Source of the DNA: Pseudomonas sp.
GTDB taxonomy: Bacteria; Pseudomonadota; Gammaproteobacteria; Pseudomonadales; Pseudomonadaceae
Length of the DNA: 64,000 nucleotides
NCBI RefSeq assembly: GCF_030690725.1
Contig: NZ_JAUYGD010000011.1
Coordinates: 1 to 64,000 of the forward strand
Direction: 5' to 3'
Shown here: piece by piece, positions 60,301-63,300 of the stretch
Numbering within the stretch: position 1 is the stretch's first letter
Layout of the letters: each line of letters opens with the position of its first letter
The notes under the pieces: generated by a model
What the model was told of the DNA's origin: nothing
What the model saw: only the letters and a program-made list of their open reading frames with translations
The model's database searches: none
Translations under genes and position numbers: made by a program

Positions 60301-63300
60301 TTCAAGAGCGTGCACCGCAAGGTCATCACGGGCCACCACATCGACCAGCAAGCTGTCCTGGCTGTAAAAACGACTTTGTGCGGGACTCAGAGCGCGCACC
60401 TCAGGCTTGCTGTCGTCGCGAATACCAATCAACACCCGTAGTTCGGAATCGTTGCCGGTGCCGTCGGTCGCCACCGCACGAATGGGATAACGGTCGTAAC
60501 GCACACCATCGAGGTGCTTGAAAGTTGGAGCAGCCACCACCTTGAGAGTGGAGAAAGCTTTGAGTGCACCAGGAATCGACTGCACCACCAGGTCGCCGTC
60601 GATGCTGCTCAGGCGATCCTCAGGATCGCCGGTAAGGACGTACCCGATACCGTCCCGCTTCGCCACTCCGTAGAGTTCCAGGCGTTCAACGCCGACATTG
60701 TCGTAACCAGTGAGTTTGAGAACGAATGTGCTGTTTTCTACCACTGGAGCTAGATCTACGCCGGCATCACTGACATTGATGCTCGGTGAAGCCAGGTTGA
60801 TAACCGGGTCTTCCTCGTCCTTACCCAGAGTGACGTTAACCACAGGGCTACGGGTCAACTGGCCGTCAGTGTCGATGGCCTCGGCATGAATGGTGAGCGG
60901 CGCTTCTTTTTCGACGCCGCTCGGCGTCTTGTACACCACCGTAAAGGGTGCACGCTGATCGGTACCCACCAGCTTACCGTTTACATAGAAATCGACCTGG
61001 CGCATGCCCAAATCGTCGGTGGCATTAGCCCGCAACTCGACAGGCTGTCCCGAAACCAGGTGGCTGCCCTCGACCGGATGACTAAGAGCTACGGTAGGAG
61101 ATTGATCCCCTTTCACCGGCAACAAAAGACGCTCTGACTCGTTTACCTGCTGGTGCTGGTCCACCACCCGACCACGCAGCTCTAGAGTACGTCCCAGCCA
61201 CTCGCTCTTGATCGGCAGTTGGAAGGTGTGGCGGGCGCTACGAATCCCCAAAGCGTTGCCGTCGTAGTTTTTCACGTGATGACGGAAGGACTGCACCTCC
61301 TCGCCATTCACCAATAAGAAGATGTCGGTACCGCCATCCAAGGTGTCGTCGCTCGCCTCGATGGTGACTGCAACGGTCTGACCCACTGTTGCCAAACTGC
61401 CAACTGCAGGTTGGGTAATTCGCGCGATGGGCTTCTGGTTCTCCAGCACCCGCAGCAGACGGGCCGGAGCGTCGACGACTCCGCCATTACGAGCATGCAC
61501 ACGCGCAGAAAGAGCGATGCTGGTCTCACGCACGGCGATATCCGGCGCCTTCAGGTCGACCTGCCAGAGCTCCATCAATTGCTTTTGGTCCGGGTCGCGC
61601 GGTAGTGGCCGCTGCTCCAAAATAGGAAATAGCGTTTCGCCCACCTTGCGGCCATCGAGAAAGTACTCGACCTGACTGATGCCGCTTTGGTACTCGACAT
61701 TGGGCAGCACACCCAAGTTGGCACTGACCACAGCCCTGAACCGGCTATTCTCGATCACACGCTGGGCATCTATGGGCGATTCAAGATCGAAGTCTGGAAC
61801 CTTTGGATTGCTTTTGGCCACAACCCTCACAGGCCGCTCGGCTGTACTCTGACTCTTACCGGTTTCGTCGAAAGCAACTGCCCGCAGCCGCAAGGTACGA
61901 CCTTCCAACTCCTGCTCAATGGGTAGCGTTAAGGCATATGGAGGTGTGAGACGACGGCCAACCAGCGTGTCATCCAACCAAAACTCAACACTTTTAACAG
62001 CAACGTCATCCGTAGCCGAAGCAGCCAACTCCAGCACCGCACCGACGGCGACGGTCGGCTCTACTTGCAATTCAACCGATGGGGGGGCGTCTAGCGCGGC
62101 GAGCAATAGCTCTGCGCCAATTTCTGGATAGCGCTGTAGGCGCACGCTAACCTTCAACGGACTCTGCTCAGGCACTTGGGCACGAGCTAACAATGCACGC
62201 TGATCATTGCGCTCAAGTATGCCTTCACTGCCAGGTGGTAGCTGCATCTCAACTATCAGGCTGTCCGCTAGCGGCGCCTCGCTACCATCATCAAACACTG
62301 CCAGCAATTGCGGCAATGGCTGAAAACTATTGAGCCTTGGCAGAATCAATGGCTGATCTGCAACCTGTCCCTCGTAGCGCAAGGCGGTCAATCGGCGGTT
62401 GAAATCGACCGTTACAGGCAGACTAATCTCATCGAGCCCCGGATAGCTCAGATAAACGAGAACCGCCTCGCCGGCGGTTTCTTGCAACGGATACACGATA
62501 CCGTCGGCACTGACCCAGACCTTTTCCGGATTTGATGAGCGGTAACTAATCCCATGCCCCATACCTGCAAGCGGCGTTGCACCGCGAAACTCGAAATCAA
62601 CCTCCGGCACCAACCGCGCCGATTGCAATGCATCACTAAATAACAATTTACCGGGGCTAACGCTGAGCGAGCGCGCCGCCTCATCAATGCTGTCGCCGGT
62701 GAAGCGAATATCCGAGTAACTACGTTGGTTGCCAGATGCATCCACGGCAGTCGCCTGCACCATTACCAATGCGTTGCGGGCAACCTCATCGGCGGATAAA
62801 GCGGGTTCAATCTGCTGACGCACACTGAACCTAGTTTGCTCATCGCTGCTCGGAAATACGCGCAGGGCTTCGGGCATCCGTAAAAACGCCTTGCTTTCAG
62901 CTTCGCTAACTACTCCGCCAGCAGCCCGCAGATCTGAGGCACGTAAACCTGTGAAGGACAGGCTTAGGTAACTGAGATCAATATTGTCTTGCGCATCGAA
63001 ACTGCCAACCAAGTACTGCTTACCGTCGTTGATCTCTATCGCTAACTGAGCCAACTGAAGCTGAGGTGGCTGCCGCTCATACTGAAAAACTTCGCTGTAT
63101 GCCGCTTTACTGCCGTCAGCAAAAACGAGATTCACAGCAGGCTGCAGAGCATTACTGCCGTCGAGGCGAAAGTTGAAAGCACAACCAATGGACGAGCTTT
63201 GGCTGCGAACGGAGTCGACTGGCTGAAAACGCTGCCCAGAAGCGACAACAGTTACGTCTACTAACTCACGACAATCATCAACCGCCAACGTGTAGTCGAC